From Bacillota bacterium (lineage in GTDB: Bacteria; Bacillota; Clostridia; Oscillospirales; Acutalibacteraceae), in contig JAEZWL010000130.1 of assembly GCA_023420245.1 (NCBI GenBank), positions 1-5,393 on the forward strand: 5,393 nucleotides of DNA, written 5' to 3'. The position numbers and the translations under genes are program-made. The notes under the pieces were generated by a model. It searched no databases. It worked only from the letters and a program-made list of their open reading frames with translations, and was not told the origin of the DNA. Numbering within the stretch: position 1 is the first letter of the stretch; every line of letters begins with the position of its first letter. Shown in pieces: positions 1 to 4,941 of the stretch.

Positions 1-809
1 TCCACCCGCTCTTCCATTTCTCCCTCAATGGTTCCAAGAGCGCGCATCATTTTCTCCCGGGGAACGATATAATGAGAAGCCGGATAGATCGCGGCATGCT
101 TTAACTGCGCTTTTAGTTCCCCTGTCAGGACATTAATTTCTGTAATCCGGTCAATTTCATCTCCGAAAAACTCAACACGAATTGCGTTTTCGCTTGACTG
201 TGCCGGAAAGATTTCTACTACGTCGCCGCGCACACGGAATTTATTACGAATAAAATTGATGTCATTGCGCTCATATTGAAGCTCCACAAGCTTGCGCAGC
301 AAATCGTCCCGGCTTTTTTGCATTCCCGGGCGTAAGGAAATCACCATGGTACGATAATCGATCGGGTCGCCGAGGGTGTAAATACAGGATACACTGGCGA
401 CAATAATTACATCACGGCGCTCAGACAGCGCCGAGGTAGCGGAATGCCTCAGCTTTTCAATTTCTTCGTTGATTGCGGAGTCTTTTTCAATGTATGTGTC
501 TGTTGTAGCGATATAAGCCTCCGGTTGATAGTAGTCGTAGTAGCTTACAAAATATTCAACCGAGTTTTCGGGAAAGAACTCCCGAAATTCTGAACATAGC
601 TGCGCCGCCAGAGTCTTATTATGCGCCAGCACCAGCGTCGGCCGGTTCAGCTGAGCAATGACATTGGCCATTGTAAACGTTTTACCGGAACCGGTTACGC
701 CAAGCAGCGTTTGCTCCCGGTCTCCTTTTTGAATTCCGCCGACAAGCTGCTGAATCGCTTTCGGCTGGTCCCCGGTCGGTTGATATTGAGAAACTAATTT
801 AAAATCCAT
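1..809 (-). CDS. uvrB: UvrABC system protein B (excinuclease subunit B), N-terminal part, cut by window edge
   Basis: UvrB is the DNA-damage verification helicase of nucleotide excision repair. UvrA loads it onto damaged DNA, and it then recruits UvrC for the dual incision. The first 269 residues are visible, of about 660 usual for the family. The Walker A motif GVTGSGKT is at residues 37-44. The damage-probing beta-hairpin region SYYDYYQPEAY is at about 89-99, followed by TDTYIEKDSAIN, LRHSATSAL and ASVSCIY, all UvrB hallmarks. The rest of the UvrA-binding domain and the later helicase motifs lie beyond the left edge. Two usually conserved spots vary: YIATTDTY, where a proline commonly follows YI, and IYTLGDP, where IYGLGDP is common. 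The start at 809 is supported by a GGAG at 816-819, inside the end of radC, with a 6-nt spacer. Only 3 nt separate the radC stop from this ATG, so the two are probably cotranscribed and translationally coupled. Identity is certain; completeness cannot be judged. Confidence 0.97.
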   Translation of the reverse strand, partial: MDFKLVSQYQPTGDQPKAIQQLVGGIQKGDREQTLLGVTGSGKTFTMANVIAQLNRPTLVLAHNKTLAAQLCSEFREFFPENSVEYFVSYYDYYQPEAYIATTDTYIEKDSAINEEIEKLRHSATSALSERRDVIIVASVSCIYTLGDPIDYRTMVISLRPGMQKSRDDLLRKLVELQYERNDINFIRNKFRVRGDVVEIFPAQSSENAIRVEFFGDEIDRITEINVLTGELKAQLKHAAIYPASHYIVPREKMMRALGTIEGEMEERV

Positions 810-812
810 TTT

Positions 813-1562
813 CTACTCCGTATCTGAATCCAAATCAAATATGTCAGACATAATTCTACTCTTCGCAAGCGATAAATAATCACTCCCGCTGACAATAATA
901 TGATCAATTAATTTGACCTCTATCGTTAGAAGCGCTTCATAAATCCACTGAGTCGAACTAATATCCTGTTTTGACGGCATACAGTTCCCGCTAGGGTGGT
1001 TGTGGGACAAAATCGCGTACACGGCGTTATACTGAACAGCCAGCTTCACGATCTTTTTGACGTAAATATTCGCGGTAGTGGCAGTCCCTTCGTTTACCAC
1101 TCCACAGTAAATCATACGGTTCTTACTGTCCAGCAGCATCAGGACGATCACCTCGTCGGAACGTCCAATGAATTTAGTGACCAGATATTTGCCCGCCTCG
1201 TCATAGCTGAATATCCAGTTTTTGTCGCGCTCCAGATTCTCCTGATACCTTCGGCACAGCTGAGGAATCAGCTTGATGAGGGTAGCGGCAGATTTGCCAA
1301 TGCCCTCCACTTGAATTAACTCTTCGATCGGAGCGTCAAAAACTGCGGAAAGAGAACCGAATTTTCTAAGCAGTGCATGTCCGATTGGATTGGTATCCTT
1401 CAGTGGGATAGCATAATAAAGAAGGATTTCCAATACCTCGTGGGGCTCAAAACGATCCAGTCCTTCCGATAAAAATTTATTTTTTACCCGTCCCCTGTGT
1501 CCGTTGTGTAAAGAAGAAGCGGCGTTTTCGCTTTCGTTTGCATTTTTGTTTGGTCCGCTCAT
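813..1562 (-). CDS. radC: RadC family protein (JAB/MPN domain, helix-hairpin-helix)
   Basis: This is a 249-residue RadC-family protein, close to the usual length. Residues about 20-105 form the N-terminal RadC domain (GHRGRVKNKF, then HEVLEILLYYAIP), ending in a helix-hairpin-helix around VEGIGKSAA (85-93), a DNA-binding element. Residues about 125-240 are a JAB/MPN domain with a full metal-site pattern: E137, then H187-N-H189, S197 and D200 (SHNHPSGNCMPSKQD). Such domains are Zn-dependent hydrolases in other families. The biochemical role of RadC is unresolved, and its historical link to DNA repair was questioned when the E. coli radC102 allele was traced to recG. In many RadC proteins a PRE motif precedes the active site; here that stretch reads YVKKIVKLAV (167-176). 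The start is set by AAAGGAGA at 1571-1578, 8 nt upstream of the ATG. The gene lies 56 nt downstream of pyrE and 3 nt upstream of uvrB on the same strand. Family is certain, function is not. Confidence 0.95.
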   Translation of the reverse strand: MSGPNKNANESENAASSLHNGHRGRVKNKFLSEGLDRFEPHEVLEILLYYAIPLKDTNPIGHALLRKFGSLSAVFDAPIEELIQVEGIGKSAATLIKLIPQLCRRYQENLERDKNWIFSYDEAGKYLVTKFIGRSDEVIVLMLLDSKNRMIYCGVVNEGTATTANIYVKKIVKLAVQYNAVYAILSHNHPSGNCMPSKQDISSTQWIYEALLTIEVKLIDHIIVSGSDYLSLAKSRIMSDIFDLDSDTE

Positions 1563-1570
1563 TCACCTGT

Positions 1571-1578
1571 TCTCCTTT
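1571..1578 (-). promoter_or_regulatory. Ribosome binding site of radC
   Basis: AAAGGAGA on the minus strand, 8 nt before the ATG at 1562. It is a near-perfect Shine-Dalgarno match and fixes the start of radC. Confidence 0.85.
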
Positions 1579-1583
1579 CTTTG

Positions 1584-1608
1584 AGGCACAACAGAAAACA
1601 GTTTGCCT
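1584..1608 (-). other. Small intercistronic hairpin between pyrE and radC
   Basis: AGGCA (1584-1588) pairs with TGCCT (1604-1608). After a one-base bulge at 1589, AAC (1590-1592) pairs with GTT (1601-1603). A 594-599 G-C pair then closes an AAAA loop after one mismatch. On the minus-strand transcript it sits between the pyrE stop and the radC ribosome binding site. No T-run follows, so it is unlikely to terminate transcription. It could be an mRNA processing or stability element, or chance. Confidence 0.3.
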
Positions 1609-1618
1609 AAATCAAATG

Positions 1619-2200
1619 TTATATTTTTCTGCTTCCCGGTTTTATTGGCGCAGACGCTCCAGCTTTACAGAGCGGGCATTCCTCCGGCTCCCAGGATTCC
1701 ACTTCTACCGAAATGACCGCTTTGAACGGTACTCCAAAATCAATTTTCCCTCCGGTACGGTCTACAATGGAGCCTACACCCACCACATTTCCGCCAACCG
1801 CCTTCACCAGTTCAATTACCTCTCGAACAGATCCGCCGGTCGTTACAACATCTTCCACCACCAGAACTTTTTCGCCCGGTTTCACCTCAAAGCCACGTCT
1901 AAGAACCATCTTGCCTTCTTCATCGCGCTCGGTAAAAAAGTTTTCACATTTCAAAGAACGGCTGACCTCATAAGCCATTTGAACCGCTCCCATTGCCGGA
2001 CCGATTACAACCTCAACCCCTTCGCTCTGATACTGCTCCGCCAAGGCGGCGCAAAGCTCCTCACTGTATTTGGTATTGCGGAATATCTTGGCGCACTGCA
2101 GGTATTTATTACTGTGTCTGCCGGAAGTCAGCTTAAAGTGACCCTCCAATAAAACCCCGGCTTCTTTTAAAATTTCCATTACCCTAGCATGTGTAATCAT
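1619..2200 (-). CDS. pyrE: Orotate phosphoribosyltransferase
   Basis: PyrE transfers the phosphoribosyl group of PRPP to orotate, giving orotidine 5'-monophosphate in the fifth step of de novo pyrimidine (UMP) synthesis; it is cytosolic. The 193-residue protein is full length. The orotate-side motif LTSGRHSNKYLQC is at 24-36, IGPAMGA at 66-72, and the PRPP-binding loop VVEDVVTTGGS at 114-124, with the acidic pair E116-D117. The C-terminus carries ECPLCKAG (174-181) and KPGSR (187-191), typical of the Thermus/clostridial type of PyrE rather than the E. coli type. AAAGGAG at 2208-2214, 7 nt from the ATG, sets the start. No other pyr gene is visible. It is first in a probable pyrE-radC-uvrB unit. 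The leader from the predicted promoter is only about 20-25 nt, too short for a PyrR-type attenuator. Confidence 0.97.
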   Translation of the reverse strand: MITHARVMEILKEAGVLLEGHFKLTSGRHSNKYLQCAKIFRNTKYSEELCAALAEQYQSEGVEVVIGPAMGAVQMAYEVSRSLKCENFFTERDEEGKMVLRRGFEVKPGEKVLVVEDVVTTGGSVREVIELVKAVGGNVVGVGSIVDRTGGKIDFGVPFKAVISVEVESWEPEECPLCKAGASAPIKPGSRKI

Positions 2201-2207
2201 AAATGCT

Positions 2208-2214
2208 CTCCTTT
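2208..2214 (-). promoter_or_regulatory. Ribosome binding site of pyrE
   Basis: AAAGGAG on the minus strand with a 7-nt spacer to the ATG at 2200. It supports the annotated start. Confidence 0.85.
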
Positions 2215-2229
2215 GTTTTCGTTTGTTAT

Positions 2230-2258
2230 ATTATATACTAATTTATATTTTTTGAAAA
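2230..2258 (-). promoter_or_regulatory. Predicted sigma-A promoter of pyrE (and radC-uvrB)
   Basis: On the minus strand, a perfect -10 TATAAT (2230-2235) is preceded at 17 bp by TTTTCA (2253-2258), which matches TTGACA at four of six positions. The start of transcription would be near 2223, giving a leader of roughly 23 nt that contains the pyrE ribosome binding site. There is no room for an attenuator or riboswitch. The -35 box overlaps one arm of the dyad at 2253-2268. Predicted from sequence only. Confidence 0.6.
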
Positions 2259-2268
2259 GTAATTTTCA
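2253..2268. repeat. 16-bp interrupted palindrome over the pyrE -35 box
   Basis: TGAAAA and TTTTCA form perfect 6-bp arms around a 4-bp spacer (GTAA). The left arm coincides with the predicted -35 box of the pyrE promoter. The position suits a repressor operator, but the arms are short and A/T-rich, so chance is a real alternative. Confidence 0.35.
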
Positions 2269-2290
2269 CCTTTTCGGACTGATTCAATCA

Positions 2291-2299
2291 TGTTATAAT
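2291..2299 (+). promoter_or_regulatory. Predicted extended -10 promoter of the pseudouridine synthase gene
   Basis: TGTTATAAT reads as an extended -10 (TG, one base, then perfect TATAAT at 2294-2299). At 17 bp upstream only a weak -35 (TTTTCG, 2271-2276) is found, which the TG extension may offset. Transcription would begin near 2306, leaving a leader of about 40 nt before the ATG at 2345. This promoter is divergent from that of pyrE, with the two -10 boxes about 60 bp apart. Confidence 0.55.
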
Positions 2300-2313
2300 C
2301 GTTTTGTTATAAC
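2292..2313. repeat. 22-bp inverted repeat over the -10 box and start site of the rlu gene
   Basis: GTTATAA (2292-2298) and TTATAAC (2307-2313) are perfect 7-bp inverted arms separated by 8 bp. The left arm contains most of the -10 box and the right arm falls at the predicted transcription start. The core TTATAA is itself self-complementary, so the same bases also read as a direct repeat, TGTTATAA, with a 14-bp period. It may be an operator, or a by-product of AT-rich promoter sequence. Confidence 0.35.
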
Positions 2314-2329
2314 GAAGCAATATTGAATT

Positions 2330-2335
2330 AAGGAG
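2330..2335 (+). promoter_or_regulatory. Ribosome binding site of the pseudouridine synthase gene
   Basis: AAGGAG with a 9-nt spacer to the ATG at 2345. It supports the chosen start. Confidence 0.85.
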
Positions 2336-2344
2336 CTTTTTCAT

Positions 2345-3304
2345 ATGAAAGAAGTTGTTATCGGAAAGAATGACGCAGGTCAGCGCCTTGATAAATTTCT
2401 TACCAAGTCCTACAACAATCTGCCGCAGGCAATGATGTATAAAAGCATCAGAAAAAAAGATATCAAGCTTAACGGAAAACGCTGTGAAATCTCCACAAGG
2501 CTTGTGGAAGGCGACGTACTTACGATGTACCTGAAGGATGAGTTTTTTCAGCAGGAGGCAAAGGAATATGATTTTTTGAAAGCGCCCAACCATTTAAACA
2601 TCCTCTTTGAAGATGAGAATATCATGCTTCTAGATAAAAAGCCCGGTCTGATTGTGCACCCGGACGAAAACTATCATTTTGACTCGTTAATCGCAAGAAT
2701 ACAGCATTACTTATTTAAAAAGAAGGAGTATAACCCGGAGAACGAATCTTCCTTTGCCCCGGCCCTGATTAACCGAATCGACCGGAACACCGGCGGCATC
2801 GTCATGGCGGCGAAAAATGCGGAGACCCTTCGCATTATGAATGAAAAAGTGAAGCGAAGGGAATTAAAAAAGCTTTATCTCTGTATCGTCTACGGAAAAA
2901 TGAAACGGAAAGAAGCTACTCTGGAAGCATTTCTTGAGAAGAATGAGAATCAAAACAGAGTCTATATCTCCCAAAAAGCGAACGGTGAAACAAAATCCAT
3001 CCGCACCCGTTACCGAGTGCTGGAGGAGCGGGAGAAATTCAGCCTGCTGGAAGTGGAGCTGTTGACAGGCCGTACCCATCAGATCAGGGCGCATCTGGCT
3101 TCGATCGGTCACCCGCTTGCGGGTGACGGAAAATACGGAACCAACGAAATCAACAAGCAGACCGGGTTTCAATATCAGGCCCTCTACTCCTATAAATTGA
3201 AATTTACCTTTTCAACAGATGCCGGAATTCTGAATTATTTAAATAACAGGGAATTCGAAGCGAAAGAAGTCTGGTTTTTAAAGGATTTTTACAAGTGGAA
3301 TTGA
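2345..3304 (+). CDS. RluA-family pseudouridine synthase with S4 domain (RluC/RluD-like)
   Basis: This enzyme converts specific uridines in RNA to pseudouridine, in this family mostly in 23S rRNA. The 319-residue protein starts with an S4 RNA-binding domain (about 12-65: QRLDKFL, IRKKDIKLNGKR). The catalytic RluA domain follows from about 85: LDKKPGLIVHP (96-106), the catalytic motif NRIDRNTGG (143-151) with D146 as the expected nucleophile, the KLYLCIVYG segment with conserved Y178, and GRTHQIRAHLASIGHPLAGD (242-261). The catalytic motif differs from the HRLDxxTSG of E. coli enzymes (N for H, I for L, G for S); to my recollection this is common in a clostridial subgroup, and D146 and R147 are kept. 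Target uridines cannot be inferred, so no symbol is given. The gene stands alone, with its own promoter, ribosome binding site and terminator, divergent from pyrE and convergent with the lipoprotein gene. Confidence 0.93.
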   Translation: MKEVVIGKNDAGQRLDKFLTKSYNNLPQAMMYKSIRKKDIKLNGKRCEISTRLVEGDVLTMYLKDEFFQQEAKEYDFLKAPNHLNILFEDENIMLLDKKPGLIVHPDENYHFDSLIARIQHYLFKKKEYNPENESSFAPALINRIDRNTGGIVMAAKNAETLRIMNEKVKRRELKKLYLCIVYGKMKRKEATLEAFLEKNENQNRVYISQKANGETKSIRTRYRVLEEREKFSLLEVELLTGRTHQIRAHLASIGHPLAGDGKYGTNEINKQTGFQYQALYSYKLKFTFSTDAGILNYLNNREFEAKEVWFLKDFYKWN

Positions 3305-3332
3305 CCTGATTTAATTAATTAGAATATATGAG

Positions 3333-3377
3333 AAATCCTCTGAAGACCGAATACACCCGGTTCTTCAGAGGATTTTT
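3333..3377 (+). terminator. Intrinsic terminator of the pseudouridine synthase gene, possibly shared with the convergent lipoprotein gene
   Basis: The left arm (3333-3346, AAATCCTCTGAAGA) pairs perfectly over 14 bp with the right arm (3362-3375). CCG (3347-3349) with CGG (3358-3360) extends it after a one-base bulge. A T-run (3373-3377) follows on the plus strand. The hairpin begins 28 nt after the rlu stop codon. On the minus strand it lies about 11 nt past the lipoprotein stop, where the tail (ATTTCTCAT) is only weakly T-rich, so bidirectional use is plausible but less sure. Confidence 0.88.
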
Positions 3378-3388
3378 AAATTTGATCG

Positions 3389-4177
3389 TCATTTACCAAT
3401 AATTTTATAATCCTTAGGAATTTCAAACAAGCTTTCGTCAATCTTGCTGGAATAGATGATAGAATGGGAAGAAACTACTTTTCCGTCTGCGACACAGTCG
3501 TATCTTTGCAGTTTGTCTCCATTGTAATAATACTGGATTGTCGTTCCATTCTTATCAACATAGGTTTCTCGGGTAAGCTGCTTCCCGTTTTCCGTTACCG
3601 TATCGCTGCCCGTATATTTTGCAACCGGAGGCAGTATCGCGGCGTAAATATCTTTTTCATTGCCGTAAGCCCAGCTTTTTCCGGTAACTTTTGTGACTGT
3701 TTTTTTCTTGTGATCAATCTCGTACATATTATTACCAAGAATTACAGTCGGAGCGTCTCCATTTTCATTCTCACCGCTTGCGGTGTTGTACATCAGCAGG
3801 TAATAATTTTTTCCATCTGTTTGTGTAACAGAAACGTGTAATGTAGGTTCTTCTGTTTTCACAGTTTCCATGTAATAGTATTTTCCGCTGAACAGACGAT
3901 TGAGTTCATTGCTTAAATTTAGAGTCAGCTCTCCCTTTGTAGCTTTGATTTGTGAACTTTCGTCCGAATCGGATGATGGGACTGATCTTGTATTTTCAGA
4001 CGATGCCTGACTGAAATCAGCTGAGGAAGTATTGGAGGATGGCGTGGCTACACTGTTGAGCGAAGCTTGGTCTGCACTTTCTGTTACTTCGGGCTTCTGA
4101 GAATTTCCAGCGTTGCACCCAATAACCATCGAAATTAAAAATAGAACAACTAATACCATACTGATTGGTTTTTTCAT
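3389..4177 (-). CDS. Predicted secreted lipoprotein of unknown function, possible LolA-like fold
   Basis: I do not recognise a specific family with confidence. The 262-residue protein begins with a lipoprotein signal peptide: KK at 2-3, a hydrophobic stretch at about 5-19, and lipobox V18-I19-G20-C21, so it should be lipid-anchored on the outer face of the membrane at C21. Residues 22-80 form a low-complexity linker rich in Ser, Thr, Asn and acidic residues, likely a flexible spacer through the cell wall. Residues about 82-262 form a beta-rich domain full of Tyr and Thr. The ending IDESLFEIPKDYKII (246-260) resembles the last strand of LolA/LppX-type half-barrel domains, which bind lipids; this is inference from one motif. 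AGGAGG at 4183-4188, 5 nt from the ATG, fixes the start. It lies 85 nt downstream of hisE on the same strand, with no terminator seen between, so readthrough from the his operon is possible. Confidence 0.85.
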   Translation of the reverse strand: MKKPISMVLVVLFLISMVIGCNAGNSQKPEVTESADQASLNSVATPSSNTSSADFSQASSENTRSVPSSDSDESSQIKATKGELTLNLSNELNRLFSGKYYYMETVKTEEPTLHVSVTQTDGKNYYLLMYNTASGENENGDAPTVILGNNMYEIDHKKKTVTKVTGKSWAYGNEKDIYAAILPPVAKYTGSDTVTENGKQLTRETYVDKNGTTIQYYYNGDKLQRYDCVADGKVVSSHSIIYSSKIDESLFEIPKDYKIIGK

Positions 4178-4182
4178 AGCAG

Positions 4183-4188
4183 CCTCCT
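4183..4188 (-). promoter_or_regulatory. Ribosome binding site of the lipoprotein gene
   Basis: Perfect AGGAGG on the minus strand, with a short 5-nt spacer to the ATG at 4177. Confidence 0.85.
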
Positions 4189-4262
4189 ATTTTCTTATGA
4201 TAATAATATATAACGGAAATTAATGATCAGAACATATCAAACAGGCTACATCATCGACTGGA

Positions 4263-4589
4263 TTAGCTGTTTTTATTAACTTGATGAAAGTTCTTTAGAT
4301 TTCCTGTCTTCTCACTGCGTTTGCTCAATTCCGCTTTCACTTCGTCCAAAGTAATGCCTTCATTTACCATAAGCACTGTAAGATGGTAAAGCAAATCGGA
4401 AATCTCAAGCACAGTTTCCGCGTTATCCCCGTTTTTTGCGGCAATGATTACTTCGCTGCACTCTTCCCCGCACTTCTTTAAAATTTTGTCTAAACCCTTT
4501 TCAAACAAATAGCAGGTATAGGACCCCTCCGCTTTCGTTTCTTTTCGGCTCAGTATCGTTTGATAAAGCTCCTGTATCGTATCATCCAT
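4263..4589 (-). CDS. hisE: Phosphoribosyl-ATP pyrophosphatase
   Basis: HisE hydrolyses phosphoribosyl-ATP to phosphoribosyl-AMP and pyrophosphate, the second step of histidine synthesis, in the cytosol. The 108-residue all-helical protein is of the MazG-like NTP pyrophosphatase type. The metal-binding acidic pairs are visible: E43 and E46 in KKCGEECSEVIIAAKN (38-53), and E62 and D65 in LEISDLLYHLTVLM (61-74). The start at 4589 is preferred over an in-frame ATG at 4613, because GGAGGG at 4599-4604 lies 9 nt before it and the longer form would add eight residues (MRFGGTTT) that do not look like HisE. The ATG lies inside the end of hisI: the genes overlap by 8 nt (ATGGATGA), which suggests translational coupling. 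In many bacteria HisI and HisE are one fused protein; here they are separate. It is the last his gene of the cluster. Confidence 0.95.
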   Translation of the reverse strand: MDDTIQELYQTILSRKETKAEGSYTCYLFEKGLDKILKKCGEECSEVIIAAKNGDNAETVLEISDLLYHLTVLMVNEGITLDEVKAELSKRSEKTGNLKNFHQVNKNS

Positions 4590-4941
4590 TGTTGTTGTCC
4601 CTCCAAATCTCATTAAAAAAACAGCTGTGTGCGCCCGTGTGGCATGCCGCGCCGGTTTGCTTTACAACAACCAACAGCGTGTCATTATCGCAATCGCCAT
4701 GAATACTTATAATTTTCTGCAGATGGCCGGAAGTCGCTCCTTTATTCCAAAGCTCTTGGCGGGAACGGCTGTAAAACCAGGTGTATCCGGTTTCCAACGT
4801 TTTTTTCATGGACTCCCGGTTCATATACGCAAGCATCAGCACTTCGTTTGTCCCGTATTCCTGAACGATTGCAGGTATCAAATCAGACTTTAGGAAAAAT
4901 GCGTCTATAAAGGTATCTTGCTTTACATCAGCTTTACACAT
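4582..4941 (-). CDS. hisI: Phosphoribosyl-AMP cyclohydrolase
   Basis: HisI opens the adenine ring of phosphoribosyl-AMP to give ProFAR, the third step of histidine synthesis; it is a Zn- and Mg-dependent cytosolic enzyme. The 119-residue protein is the usual length for the stand-alone form. Visible signatures are VLMLAYMN (34-41), WFYSRSRQELWNKGATSGH (55-73), and the metal region HGDCDNDTLL (81-90) with D83, D85 and D87. The Zn cysteines are C84, C100 and C107 (GAACHTGAHSCF). An in-frame ATG at 4971 would add ten residues (MQKRRRRIAV), but AAGGAGG at 4951-4957 sits 9 nt before the ATG at 4941, so that start is chosen. The ATG shares its A with the hisA stop (TAATG), and the 3' end overlaps hisE by 8 nt; all three genes should be translated as a coupled unit. 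Confidence 0.95.
   Translation of the reverse strand: MCKADVKQDTFIDAFFLKSDLIPAIVQEYGTNEVLMLAYMNRESMKKTLETGYTWFYSRSRQELWNKGATSGHLQKIISIHGDCDNDTLLVVVKQTGAACHTGAHSCFFNEIWRDNNNG
4599..4604 (-). promoter_or_regulatory. Ribosome binding site that decides the hisE start
   Basis: GGAGGG on the minus strand, within the 3' end of hisI and 9 nt before the ATG at 4589. It favours that start over the upstream ATG at 4613. Confidence 0.8.

Noticed and set aside
1538..2152. A 204-codon plus-strand open frame opposite pyrE
   Set aside because: It is wholly antisense to a clear PyrE with all motifs, has no convincing ribosome binding site, and its translation is rich in Arg, Phe, His and Ser without any recognisable domain.
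2201..2230. PyrR-type attenuator or riboswitch ahead of pyrE
   Set aside because: The predicted leader is only about 23 nt and has no anti-terminator or terminator hairpins.
3464..3841. A 125-codon plus-strand open frame opposite the lipoprotein gene
   Set aside because: The opposite frame has a signal peptide, lipobox, AGGAGG and a coherent domain. This one has no ribosome binding site and looks like a shadow.
4205..4210. TATATT on the minus strand as the -10 box of a lipoprotein promoter
   Set aside because: No acceptable -35 box lies 16-18 bp upstream (GTTCTG at 17 bp), and the region is generally AT-rich. A promoter may exist but cannot be placed.
4228..4241. GAACATAT upstream of the lipoprotein gene as a possible LexA (SOS) box
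   Set aside because: Only one half-site of GAACATATGTTC is present; the other half (CAAA) does not match.
4178..4262. Terminator after hisE
   Set aside because: No GC-rich hairpin followed by a T-run is present on the minus strand in this 85-nt gap.
4590..4613. Longer hisE start at 4613 (adds MRFGGTTT)
   Set aside because: The ribosome binding site at 4599-4604 lies downstream of that ATG and at the right distance for the ATG at 4589.
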